Positions 1 through 9,379 of a stretch of 64,000 nucleotides of DNA are shown one piece after another. Positions within the stretch are counted from its first letter, which is position 1. Every line of letters begins with the position of its first letter. The translations under genes were made by a program, and so were the position numbers. The notes under the pieces were generated by a model that saw nothing but the letters and a program-made list of their open reading frames with translations, had not been told where the DNA came from and made no database searches. The stretch is from Tetramitus jugosus (lineage: Eukaryota > Heterolobosea > Eutetramitea > Acrasida > Vahlkampfiidae), in contig OW569344.1 of the NCBI GenBank assembly GCA_937625935.1, positions 1 through 64,000 on the forward strand. Reading direction: 5' to 3'.

Positions 1-743
1 CCAAACCCAAACCCAAACCCAAACCCAAACCCAAACCCAAACCCAAACCCAAACCCAAACCCAAACCCAAACCCAAACCCAAACCCAAACCCAAACCCAA
101 ACCCAAACCCAAACCCAAACCCAAACCCAAACCCAAACCCAAACCCAAACCCAAACCCAAACCCAAACCCAAACCCAAACCCAAACCCAAACCCAAACCC
201 AAACCCAAACCCAAACCCAAACCCAAACCCAAACCCAAACCCAAACCCAAACCCAAACCCAAACCCAAACCCAAACCCAAACCCAAACCCAAACCCAAAC
301 CCAAACCCAAACCCAAACCCAAACCCAAACCCAAACCCAAACCCAAACCCAAACCCAAACCCAAACCCAAACCCAAACCCAAACCCAAACCCAAACCCAA
401 ACCCAAACCCAAACCCAAACCCAAACCCAAACCCAAACCCAAACCCAAACCCAAACCCAAACCCAAACCCAAACCCAAACCCAAACCCAAACCCAAACCC
501 AAACCCAAACCCAAACCCAAACCCAAACCCAAACCCAAACCCAAACCCAAACCCAAACCCAAACCCAAACCCAAACCCAAACCCAAACCCAAACCCAAAC
601 CCAAACCCAAACCCAAACCCAAACCCAAACCCAAACCCAAACCCAAACCCAAACCCAAACCCAAACCCAAACCCAAACCCAAACCCAAACCCAAACCCAA
701 ACCCAAACCCAAACCCAAACCCAAACCCAAACCCAAACCCAAA
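1..743. repeat. Telomeric repeat array, CCCAAA units
   Basis: About 124 uninterrupted copies of a 6-bp unit (CCCAAA on the plus strand, TTTGGG on the minus strand) start at the first base and end at 743. The C-rich strand runs 5' to 3' inward from the left end, which is the expected orientation for a chromosome terminus, so this is read as a true telomere rather than an internal satellite. No variant units were seen. The unit differs from TTAGGG, TTTAGGG, TTGGGG and TTTTGGGG. Confidence 0.93.
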
Positions 744-909
744 TCAACTTTGTCTTCAAAAATCAAAATTTTCATCAAAATTCGAAACAAAACCAGTTTG
801 ATATCAAAATCCTCTCTATTAATCTGTAGTGGAAGTAAAATCACTCTTGCCATCACAAACTTTCATTTTCTACCTCCTTTCATCAAAACTGCCAGCTATC
901 GCTGTCAGC

Positions 910-1404
910 TCACTGCTCAGGGGCTTTACTAATGTAACACCAAACCCAAACCCTTAACCTGGTACTGGTTTCAGTCACAACTCCATTGGTGTCGAGTTTG
1001 TAGAGGGCTTTCTGTAACCATGCTAGGGTTTTTTTAGTTGCATCATCGGGACCCACTTGAGCACTTAGTCTTTCGCATTGTTCTTGAAGTGAGGAAATTT
1101 CTTGATTCTTCTTTAGGATTGTGTCTTTTGCTTCCTTCAACTTGTTTTGAAGTTGTGAGTTGTCCTGTTTTTCTTGATCCAGTTTTGTTTGGAGTATCTG
1201 CACAGGGTTTTCTACATCATCATGGATGTGGAGCCCTACCTCATCCCTTGTGATAATTACACAAGCTTTTATTGTACCGTTGGTGTGTGGAAGTACAGAC
1301 TCAAGTGATGGAGAAAGGATGAAAGGAAGAGTAGATGAATTGTCCAAGAATCTATTGGATGTTGTGTTAGCGTGTTGGTTGAAGAAACAACAATAGATGT
1401 ACAT
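910..1404 (-). CDS. Hypothetical subtelomeric coiled-coil protein
   Basis: A 164-residue ORF with a genuine ATG at 1404. The N-terminal third is Ser/Thr-rich with no recognised motif. Residues from about 68 to 125 form a heptad-like, Gln/Glu/Lys-rich coiled coil (for example [21 protein letters not shown]). The family is not recognised. It is the most distal ORF on the chromosome, only 170 bp from the telomere array, and its last codons overlap an internal telomere-like motif near 940-956. It may be a fragment of a subtelomeric gene family or a gene with further exons; expression is unproven. Confidence 0.35.
   Translation of the reverse strand: MYIYCCFFNQHANTTSNRFLDNSSTLPFILSPSLESVLPHTNGTIKACVIITRDEVGLHIHDDVENPVQILQTKLDQEKQDNSQLQNKLKEAKDTILKKNQEISSLQEQCERLSAQVGPDDATKKTLAWLQKALYKLDTNGVVTETSTRLRVWVWCYISKAPEQ
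939..956. repeat. Internal telomere-like motif
   Basis: A short run of about two and a half CCCAAA units followed by CCTTAACC lies about 200 bp inside the telomere. A second, similar run lies near 2374-2395 and a more degenerate one near 1998-2025. These look like remnants of earlier telomere healing or subtelomeric exchange, which is inference. Confidence 0.5.
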
Positions 1405-1480
1405 ACAAGTTTTTATTTGTTGTTTGGTTTTGTTGAAAGATTTTGTTTACGGGTGTGTGAAAGCACTTTCTTTCGCTAAA

Positions 1481-1570
1481 CGTTCACGTTTCTCTTGTTT
1501 GACCTCATTTTGGTCACACGTTCACGTTTCTCATGTCTGACCACTTTTTGGCCACACGTTCACGTTTCAC
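1481..1570. repeat. 38-bp tandem repeat, about 2.4 copies
   Basis: The 14-mer CGTTCACGTTTCTC starts at 1481 and 1519, and a third, slightly changed start occurs at 1557, giving a 38-bp period. The first two units differ at only a few positions. The repeat lies in noncoding subtelomeric DNA. No function is evident. Confidence 0.75.
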
Positions 1571-2341
1571 TGTTTTGAGTTTCCCCTACAATTTTTCATA
1601 CGAACTGGTGTGTGAATAACGTGTGTGAAATGAAAGACAAAAACTCACATACCATTTCCACTTGTGCCACAGTCTCGACAAGGGTTTGATTCTGATGAGA
1701 GAACCGTTCGCTCGCAGTCAATGGAAGAAAGTTATTGAGTGTCAATCAAAAACATTTTGATGAATAAAAACATACCCAATGATCTTTTTGTTTGTTTTTC
1801 TTTTTAGTTTTGTCGAACCTTCACCCTTGATAGATCGACAACCTGTTAAAACTAGGTTAGGATCTGAACTCACAAATCATGAACAATGAACGAAATGAAT
1901 GGTTAAACATAGATCTAGAGGACAAATGACAAAGGATCCCCATCGAGAGATTGAGTTGTTGTTTGCTCCAGAGTCAAAAGGGCCATGGATTACGTGATAA
2001 CCCAAACACCAACCTTAACCCAAAAAACAATAAAAAATGACAGAAATAGCAGATTTAATGCTTCAAATGATTACAAGAGGTCCAAAATTCCAGTCTAAAA
2101 CCTGAAAAAACTGTTCTCTTATCATACAGTCCAGTGCTAATCTCATGGTTTGATGAAAAAATCTGTCATAAAAGTCTGTTGCAGTTTTAATCCTGTTGCA
2201 GAGAAAATCTGTCAATTACAGTAGAGATAGATCGTCTCTTCGAGACGATAATTCTCAAATACCGCCATACTGTTCCGTGCTGTCAGATGAAGCTGTCAGT
2301 ACTCTCAAAACACAAAAATAACAATCGGAATAATTTTAGGG
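1571..2341. other. Subtelomeric spacer without a recognised gene
   Basis: About 770 bp of AT-rich sequence with no long open frame on either strand. It contains a degenerate telomere-like stretch near 1998-2025 and ends at the start of the retroelement-like region. No tRNA, snRNA or other RNA gene was recognised. Confidence 0.5.
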
Positions 2342-2850
2342 TTGGGTATGGGTTTACCAAAACGCGGATGTAATACCAAACCCAAACCCAACCCACTCAC
2401 AGAAGTAGTGGAGGATGAGAGTGACATGGCTATGGAAGAAGAGGAAGTAGACACAGTTGAGGAAGTACATGGAGACTCCGAACCAAGCGGAACAGCTTAC
2501 CAGCAATTGGTGGAAGCAATCGGTGACCCAGAAAGGGATAGTCCTATGGAAAGCCAGGTAGAGGTAGTTGTGGTGGACAGTGCAGTGGAGAGAGAGACAA
2601 GTGAACCTGTCTCCGAAGTAAACCGCGGGTCATTTGTCATCTGGTAGGATGGTTTTTGACCACTGATCAGACTGAAAATAGTGATACTCCAATCAAGGAA
2701 GGAGGCAAAAGAGGAGCTCACATCCCGCTTTCTGAGAGGAAAAGAAAGAAATCCATGTTGCTGTCATCAAACAGTGATGCACAATCGGCTAGTCGAGTTC
2801 AAAATGAAGAGCCAAACGAGACTGATTCCCAACCACCTAATCAATGTTGA
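2342..2850 (+). pseudogene. Possible LINE leader ORF, broken
   Basis: An ATG-started frame of 101 codons is strongly acidic (EEEEVDTVEE) and stops at 2647. A second frame (2656-2850) continues with a basic, nuclear-localisation-like stretch (ERKRKK) and a Ser/Asn/Gln-rich tail. Both directly precede the endonuclease remnant and look like parts of one ancient reading frame. They could be an ORF1-like leader or the N-terminus of the endonuclease/RT ORF; no zinc knuckle or RRM was seen. The first codons overlap an internal telomere-like repeat. Confidence 0.4.
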
Positions 2851-3340
2851 ACGTGGTATGGTACGACATTAATGGAATCAAGGGAAAGGCCTTGGATGTG
2901 GTGAGCTTGATGGAAACAGGAAATAGATGTGCTAATGGTACAAGAGGCAACAGATATCAATGAAGGGTGGTATCAAAAGCTAAATCGACAGCTGTCCCGT
3001 ATTAACTGTGTACTTTTGTGCGACGTACCCAACCAATATAACGCTGTCTCATGTGCCATGGATAGGTCTGCAGGTAGGATCGATCGCAACACAAAATCGC
3101 TGGTGGAGACGATGAAGGACAATAACCTTTTCGATGTGAACGAAAAGCTGGGTACGGAGAGGTTCCACACTTTCTACAAGAAGGGTTCCTCTTCACGCAT
3201 CGACACAGTATGGTGCAATAGAGCTGCCCTAGAAGGTATAGAAGCAGTGAAAATGTACACCCAAATGGTGTAGGCAGCGATCATGTTCCCACGATGTTGG
3301 TAGTGGAAACTGACAAACACACTCCAACTTTAGTGAGCGC
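2849..3340 (+). pseudogene. AP-endonuclease-like domain of LINE, frameshifted
   Basis: Three pieces in shifted frames together show the exonuclease-endonuclease-phosphatase fold signatures used by LINEs to nick their target. The first piece reads WYDINGIKGK and then shifts to EIDVLMVQEA, matching the N-terminal strand and the metal-binding Gln-Glu pair. The middle frame (2929-3273) ends with SSSRIDTVW, matching the SRID motif. After a stop at about 3271 another frame gives GSDHVPTMLVV, the catalytic SDH motif. The gene is clearly dead because at least two shifts interrupt it. The assignment rests on motif order and spacing. Confidence 0.7.
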
Positions 3341-3382
3341 AGGTCGTATCGATTTCCAAAAGATAGGAGTGATCCTAGGTGG

Positions 3383-4852
3383 GTGGACTATGCAAAAAAC
3401 GTTGTCAGTACGTTGAAGAGTGGGTGGATTCAGGACTCTAACGATGTGGATTCCCAATGTGAACTTATCACCAGCACCATTCTTGGGCATGCCCAGAAAT
3501 TCCGAGATGTAATAGCAACAAATACATGGAGGCAGAGTAGAAGAGAGAGAAGACTATTGAAACACAGATCTTTGTTGATGAAGTTCATGGCTCAACCCGT
3601 ATGGTGCTCCAAGCTGGACCGTATCTGTTCGTCCACCAAAAGTGAACCAAGAGTAGATAGAGTATTGAGTACTCTCAAGTACATCAATGATTCACTCCAC
3701 CAAGCAAGGGCGAAGAAGGTAACACAGAAGTACAGAAAGTGGGAGTGGATAGCAAGAACGTCTGAGTTAGCGACCCGTCGAGGTTTTTCTCTGCTGCATC
3801 TGCAAAGAAGAGTCGTAGAGTCCGGTTGACTAGGGTCACCAAAAACGGTATGCAATACACAGATCCTCATATAGTTGGTGAAGTAGCAGCTGACTATTAC
3901 GAAGAGGCATTCAGGAAGGATAAATCTAGCATGGGCTTCCTTGCACTGATGGATAGTCGAAGCGATAAACACAAACTGAGGACAGCTATCCAACCTTTCA
4001 AGACAGAGCAAGTCGCGGAAGCAATCAAATGGAACAGAAAATGCCACGGTGTTCATAACGAGATGGTCAAACTCCCGCGAACCAAGAAAAGAGACTTCAG
4101 GTGGGAATTGGCAGAGACTCTCTGCAACTTCTTCAACAACATCACTGCTACCGGCAAGTTCCCTAGAGCGTGGAAGGAGTGTGTGATCATCCCTGCCTAC
4201 AAGAAAGGGGATGTCACACGACCAGAGAACTATCGTCCTATTTGCCTTCTTAGTTCGTTGTCTAAGCTTTACACTAAGCTTTTGAATCAACGCATCTCGA
4301 AGGCGGCAGAGGAAGGAGGTGTGTTTACGAATGTTCAAGGGGGAGGACGAAAATTCCGAGATATCAGGGAGAAACTGTCCTTGATAAGGGGTGTCATTGA
4401 CTGTGTCAACCGTCATGACAAGCAATTGTACCTTTTGTTCACTATCACCCACTACCTACATACTGGTGCACCAAGTGGTTTTGTTGTATGTGAAAAGTCA
4501 AGTGAAAGGATTTGGTGCGATGACTCAGAGACTCTGGAATGCTGCGTATGTGGATGATTGTAATCTGTTCGCTGAATCCAGGGAGGACATTGAAATTGCC
4601 GCCAAAGCAATGTCCACCGCTTTGGGTTGGCTTCGAATGACTATGCATCCTGACAAGTTGGAACTTTACGTCAGAAAAGTGGACAATAAGTCATCGAACG
4701 ACATTACTGTGGATGGCACCAAGGTGGTGGGGAGAAACAACAGGCATGTGTTTCGTGCGCTGGGTCTGTATACGAATCTCAAGGGTGCAACCCAGAAACA
4801 GAGAGAGCAAGGTGGCAAAAGGCACAGAGGGTGGTTGTTAGGCTCAAAATAA
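3383..4852 (+). pseudogene. Reverse transcriptase of LINE, broken and internally deleted
   Basis: Three overlapping frames (3383-3829, 3826-4557, 4391-4852) carry RT signatures. The linker is basic. RT fingers read KECVIIPAYKKGD and NYRPICLLSSLSKL, a pattern typical of LINE RTs. The catalytic motif appears as YVDDCNLFAES near 4544-4576, followed by a thumb-like stretch with MHPDKLEL. The distance between the NYRPI region and YVDD is much too short, so the segment holding the first catalytic Asp and the PQG-like motif appears deleted. With the frameshifts this makes the RT inactive. A 286-codon open frame on the opposite strand is only a shadow of this region. Confidence 0.75.
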
Positions 4853-5673
4853 TGAGACTCACCGCCCAAGAAGATCCAGTTGAGTTGGATCTCAGTAACC
4901 CCGACTGCGAGTTAGATCGTTTCTTGTTCTCGTTGAGTAGGGGACTCTGTTAGCACGTGTCACCGTTGGTGACTGCTGGTAAAACAAGATCCCGGCCAGG
5001 TTGGCCAGTATCAAGTCAGGTGCTCTCCGTAGTAGGTCCTACCAACTGGCTAGGACTACGGAGGACGACATCAAGGCCATGCTCGGCACAACAAAGGTCA
5101 AGAATGTGCTGAAGAAGTAAAAAAATGTGTTAACTAAAGTCTGAAAAGTATGCCGAAGCTTTGCTTCGGAACGTTCAAGCCATGCCTATGGAGGTGGAAA
5201 CAAAGCACTTCCTTCCACGCCCACGTGATCCTGTCAAGGCTGTCAGAAAGAGGCTGACCAAGATGTACCAAGAACAACTGGCTGTGGTGGACGACCTGAG
5301 CCACCAAGTGTGTTAAAAGATATGGCTTCCGTCAACCGGATTCCCCCTCGGGTCCCCGTCTCCAAGGACATCGGACCGAATCTCCGAATTCGAACCTTCA
5401 ACTACGACCGATAACTGGGAGTCGATCATGCCAGAGTCCCACCCCGCAACTCCAACTACGGTCATCCAAGAGCCAACCAACAACATCATTGATGAGGATG
5501 CTCGTAACAGAATAATCCTCGAGCTAGTGTTCAGAAAGCCAAGAAAGAGATTACAGAGTCCCCAACTCAACGAACACAAGAATCGATCAACACGGGTCAT
5601 CGTTGATGACACTGCTGCCAACAATTCTGCAAAATACCTTCTGAATAAACTTACTACAAAGTTGAATCAGTAA
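4853..5673 (+). pseudogene. C-terminal coding remnants of the LINE
   Basis: Several short plus-strand frames follow the RT. A 33-codon frame from 4852 is acidic. A piece ending near 5120 reads RSYQLARTTEDDIKAML. Another reads RPRDPVKAVRKRL and ends at about 5315. A final frame (5428-5673) contains DEDARNRIILEL and ends in LTTKLNQ. They are basic or charged and collinear with the RT, so they are read as the decayed C-terminus of the same polyprotein. No RNase H or CCHC motif was recognised. Confidence 0.4.
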
Positions 5674-6116
5674 AGCATATTCACGCATTATATTCATCTT
5701 TCCTCTTTGACATTTGGCATAATTAGTATTTGATTTTGTTTGCTCCGCTATGCAATTGTTTTTCACAACAGACTCCTCATATCTTTTGTTTCTTTGTTCT
5801 CATATAACTCGAAGTATTCGTTGTGTCCCATTTGCTTGAGTTGTTTAGTTTTTTCGTTTTTCTGTGTTTTCGCGCGTTTATTGTTAGATAGATGCTGATC
5901 ATTAGTCCAAAGACTAAACGTTTACAGAGGAAGAATGACCTGTTGTATAAGCCCAAGATCGTCTCCTGCAGTTATATTACTGAGAAGAGTCATAACACTG
6001 TACTCTACACTATGGTGGGTTTGGGTTTTCAGTTTCGATCGTTTCTTGATTAATCTACACATTGACCCATGCAACAGAAATATTGGAAAGTTCGTTTTGT
6101 GCTTGCGTTGGAAACA
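5674..6116. other. Spacer after the retroelement
   Basis: T-rich sequence with no convincing gene. Between about 5912 and 6052 one plus-strand frame reads protein-like (KRLQRKNDLLYKPKIV) and ends in a stop, which may be a further fragment of a mobile element. A GTGGGTTTGGG stretch near 6013 resembles one and a half telomere units. Confidence 0.3.
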
Positions 6117-6931
6117 TTACGAATGGAAGTGGATTTGTGGAATCAATAAATCTATGACATCATTTCTCCATTCTCCCTGGGCATTGAACATCCTCTTCCT
6201 GTAATATTTGACATTAGTTGACGCAGGGATATTTGTTAAAAAGAAGCTTGTGGGATGTTGTCCTACAGGATGGCCTACTACATTCTCATTAAGCATGTTA
6301 ATGAACTTATAGTACTCCCTAAGCCTCCAACTCATGTTTGGTGTCAATGTAGACACTTTAATGTTTTGTAAGTGAATAAAATGTACCAATATACATTTAA
6401 CCGTGTCAATGAAGGACTGAGGCCTGGAACCATCAAATTCATTAAAACTATCCACCAACTGTAATCGGGTAAAGCGATGAATGTCAACGGGCATTGTAAA
6501 ATCGGAGTTATTTAAATACTCCGCACAAATTAATTTCCCCATCGGATATCGGAAAATATATGACGCCGGTTTTTTTGTCCATCGAACATCAAGAACTGTC
6601 GGCTCTTGTGGGAACAGTGTGAACTTCACACCAACATCAAAATTAGCGGACAGTGTTAGAGCAAACTGACGACAAATATCAAAAACGATTGTACTATCAG
6701 TCTCATCTATTTCCTCTTGAGCTTCTTCTGTGTTGTCGATATCAACGAGAAGACAGAGCAATACTCTGCTGTTGTAACTGTGCTCCTTCCCACTGTTCAT
6801 CGTGCACAAGCTGATAGTCATTCTCCCTCGTCTTGTCGATTTATTGTGGACTGTTGTTCCATATCTAGTGGCCACGCATGTTCATCCTCAATAAAAAAGT
6901 CTGAGATAAACTGATCCTGTTCATCTTCCAT
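6117..6931 (-). pseudogene. Hypothetical protein gene, apparently frameshifted
   Basis: The longest frame (6117-6875) opens with GTG, not ATG. A better start is the ATG at 6931, which begins MEDEQDQFISDFF and is acidic. That frame stops after 37 residues, but the next frame continues naturally (DYQLVHDEQWEGAQLQQQ) and a third frame carries the remaining coding sequence (DIDNTEEAQEEIDETD onward). Two single-step shifts near 6815 and 6743 would restore one product of about 270 residues. No plausible intron explains them. The protein is not recognised. It is transcribed divergently from the transposase-like gene at 7032 with only 100 bp between them, so the two may share a promoter and possibly belong to one mobile unit. 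Confidence 0.45.
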
Positions 6932-7031
6932 TTTTTGTTTGTTTGGAAAGTTTCGATTACAATATTGGATAATCCAATCACATTACAACACTAACCGTCG
7001 ATACTACATCTTAAGAGAGATCGAACGTCAC

Positions 7032-9272
7032 ATGGCAATGGTGAACAACACTACCATTCGTGGAGTGGATTACACTTCAGCTCGAGAGTTGTTCAACGAC
7101 TTAGAATTTTTCTCTCCACCAGTGTACCTCATTCAGGTTTCTTCGCCTATCTCTACATCAAATAATACTGATACACAATCGCAAGAGACCCTCCATCATC
7201 AGTTCATTTGGGAAACTCTTCCAAAGACAATGGAGTTCGACTACAAACAATTCATTAACAATCATTATAGAAAGGGTATCAACGTATCCCTTGTGAATCC
7301 GTTTAAATCAATTATTCATCTGAGACAAAGCTACTTAGTTATGAAAAACGGGTGGTCCAGAAGGATGATTGATGAACAAGCAGACTTTCACAACCATTTA
7401 CATATGGGTAGAGAAGCTTCACTGCTGCATAGCAGACAGTTGCTCGATAACTTGAACTCGGTTGATGAGAGCATTGAGCTATGGGATGTGGATCCAGTGT
7501 TACCTCATCCATATGTGAGATTGGAGAAACAGCTTTCAATGTTCCTAGCCAATCCCTACAATTGTCCGCAATTGTTTCCCTTTCCTGATGACTCGAGATC
7601 GATATCACGTTATGATCAAACTAGAGAATTTCAAGAGTATTACAGTGATATCCCAGAGGATACTCTCTTACTTTGTTTGGAATGGTATATCGACGGTTTT
7701 TCGAGAGTATATGGCAAGAATGATTCAGCTGTTGGGTACTACTCTTCACTACTTAACACAGTATCCTCCTTCCGCAACAATTTTAACAATATTTGGTTAT
7801 GGACTTTAGCGGATAGCACAACATGTCATTTACAAGTTGCCGATCGTTTCTTGCAAGACTTAGCAACAGTATATGAACCGTTTGGAATGTTTAATGCTCA
7901 GTATGATTGTTGGTTGAACTACGCAGTTAGACTTTGCAACTGCAGTTTTGATACGCCCAAGAGAAATCTGAATTGTAGTGTGTACCAATTCCCTTCATAT
8001 CACAATTGTACAAAGTGCGAAGTACAAAAAGATCATTCCTACCTAACGATAGATGAGCTACGTGAAAAACAAGCAGTGATACAGATTTCACTCGAAAGAA
8101 AGATGGATTATGTGAATGATGAAGTTAGCTTCGAGTTCAGAGAGAACGCCCCTACAGGTAGTATATATGTAAGACGATCTGTTGAGAGAAGAATGTTTGT
8201 CAATGATATCCATGACGGAGACTCAAAAATTATTCATAAACAACATGGCTATAAGACCGAGTACAATCCTTACATTGCCCAAGGATATGATATTTTCGCC
8301 CTCAGCAGTATAGATCTAATGCATGTCCTTTACAGTACAAGTGGGCATGTATCCCAATTTATGAGGCACATCGTTAACTCTGCTAGTCCGTCTGTGATGG
8401 CCAAAGTTTCATCCCGAATGACTTCTTGCTTAGGGGAAAGATTTGATATGTCAGACATTGAAGATTGGGACTGTCAGAAGATGGAACGAGCAAGTCATAT
8501 TGCACCAGTTGCATTTGAAGGATTAATCGATATAGAGGATTATACGATCTTGAAAACTTTGTGTATGTTATCTTCTGTGCTTTCAAGATACTATGTGGAT
8601 ACCGCAACACTCGAAGATGCAAAAACATACAATTCAGATTACAAACACGCAATAATATCCAGGTTAGGAAAGGGGATAGCAAACGACAGTAATTTTCATG
8701 CCCTGGATGAGCTAATATATCAATTAGAAACAAAGGGTCCTGGGAAGCTCACGTGGACACAACGATATGAAAGATATCATAAACAGTTTAAAAAACTGTT
8801 TCGAATTAACAACAGTATTGAGTGGGTAATTAGGAGAACTCTGTTGTTCTCATACTTGTATCTTGTGCGCCTGAGATTCGACGCTTCATTTTCTGAGTCG
8901 GAGTGGGCAACATACCAACGAATTCACATGGTCGATGTTGGTGATGCATTAATACCAGTGTTGGTAGAAAATTCATCTACAACCAAGCTTTCAGTGGGAT
9001 CTAAAACAATCGGTCTTGGAGATATTTTCTGTTGTGGTCAAACATATGGTCGACTATTGCGGGTTGGAAAAAGTGAAATAAATAGGGAGGAACAAATATT
9101 TGAGTTTGAGTTTGAGCTCATGAGACTGATCAAAGACTGTGATAACTGCTTAGGGGGATGTCCAAGGTTACTAGATGATAGTTCTGTGTTCGTGGAGAAA
9201 CTGAGTGTCTGCAAGCCGGTTCATACCTTTCTATTAGAGGGAAATTTGTACCTGAATATTTACTGGCCTTGA
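7032..9272 (+). CDS. Large protein with remote CACTA/KDZ-like transposase features
   Basis: A 746-residue protein counted from the first ATG at 7032; the open frame extends upstream only through a TTG. No family is certain, but the layout resembles DDE transposases of the CACTA (Transposase_21) and KDZ types. Residues about 218-250 read EWYIDGF and then YYSSLLNTVSSFRNN followed by NIWLW, like the palm region with its first acidic residue. A Cys cluster lies at about 298-337. SIDLMHVL at about 425 resembles the DxMHD motif. NFHALDELIYQLETKGPG followed by WTQRYERYHKQFK at about 573 resembles the C-terminal H-GP-RFExKH pattern. The full catalytic triad could not be assigned. A second Cys cluster (CDNCLGGC) is near the end. 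It could be a domesticated protein. Confidence 0.5.
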   Translation: MAMVNNTTIRGVDYTSARELFNDLEFFSPPVYLIQVSSPISTSNNTDTQSQETLHHQFIWETLPKTMEFDYKQFINNHYRKGINVSLVNPFKSIIHLRQSYLVMKNGWSRRMIDEQADFHNHLHMGREASLLHSRQLLDNLNSVDESIELWDVDPVLPHPYVRLEKQLSMFLANPYNCPQLFPFPDDSRSISRYDQTREFQEYYSDIPEDTLLLCLEWYIDGFSRVYGKNDSAVGYYSSLLNTVSSFRNNFNNIWLWTLADSTTCHLQVADRFLQDLATVYEPFGMFNAQYDCWLNYAVRLCNCSFDTPKRNLNCSVYQFPSYHNCTKCEVQKDHSYLTIDELREKQAVIQISLERKMDYVNDEVSFEFRENAPTGSIYVRRSVERRMFVNDIHDGDSKIIHKQHGYKTEYNPYIAQGYDIFALSSIDLMHVLYSTSGHVSQFMRHIVNSASPSVMAKVSSRMTSCLGERFDMSDIEDWDCQKMERASHIAPVAFEGLIDIEDYTILKTLCMLSSVLSRYYVDTATLEDAKTYNSDYKHAIISRLGKGIANDSNFHALDELIYQLETKGPGKLTWTQRYERYHKQFKKLFRINNSIEWVIRRTLLFSYLYLVRLRFDASFSESEWATYQRIHMVDVGDALIPVLVENSSTTKLSVGSKTIGLGDIFCCGQTYGRLLRVGKSEINREEQIFEFEFELMRLIKDCDNCLGGCPRLLDDSSVFVEKLSVCKPVHTFLLEGNLYLNIYWP

Positions 9273-9379
9273 TAAAATGTTATTGAAGCTTCAGATTGTA
9301 ATCTACGTACCTCAAGTCAACTAAAACTGTCGTCCACTCCACCAACTCTCGAAAAACTTTTTTGAACAAATCACACAAC

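Larger units (their letters stand above)
2342..5673 (+). mobile_element. Degenerate LINE-type (non-LTR) retrotransposon
   Basis: The plus strand carries, in order: an acidic ORF (2342-2647) followed by a short basic stretch; an AP-endonuclease-like segment (about 2849-3340); a linker; a reverse-transcriptase segment (about 3826-4852); and short basic C-terminal coding pieces to about 5673. The pieces lie in different frames, separated by stops and shifts, so no complete protein can be made. EN-then-RT order on one strand with no LTR visible is the hallmark of non-LTR elements. No target-site duplication or poly-A tail was identified, so both boundaries are approximate. Its place 1.6 kb from the telomere fits a subtelomeric insertion. 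Confidence 0.75.

Noticed and set aside
1-743. CRISPR array or satellite
   Set aside because: No spacers; a pure 6-bp repeat at the very end in telomere orientation.
3592-4452. 286-codon open frame on the minus strand
   Set aside because: It lies opposite the RT remnant and its composition follows from that strand; no domain was seen.
6939-7031. Upstream extension of the transposase-like ORF
   Set aside because: It opens with TTG; the first ATG in frame is at 7032. An upstream exon cannot be excluded.
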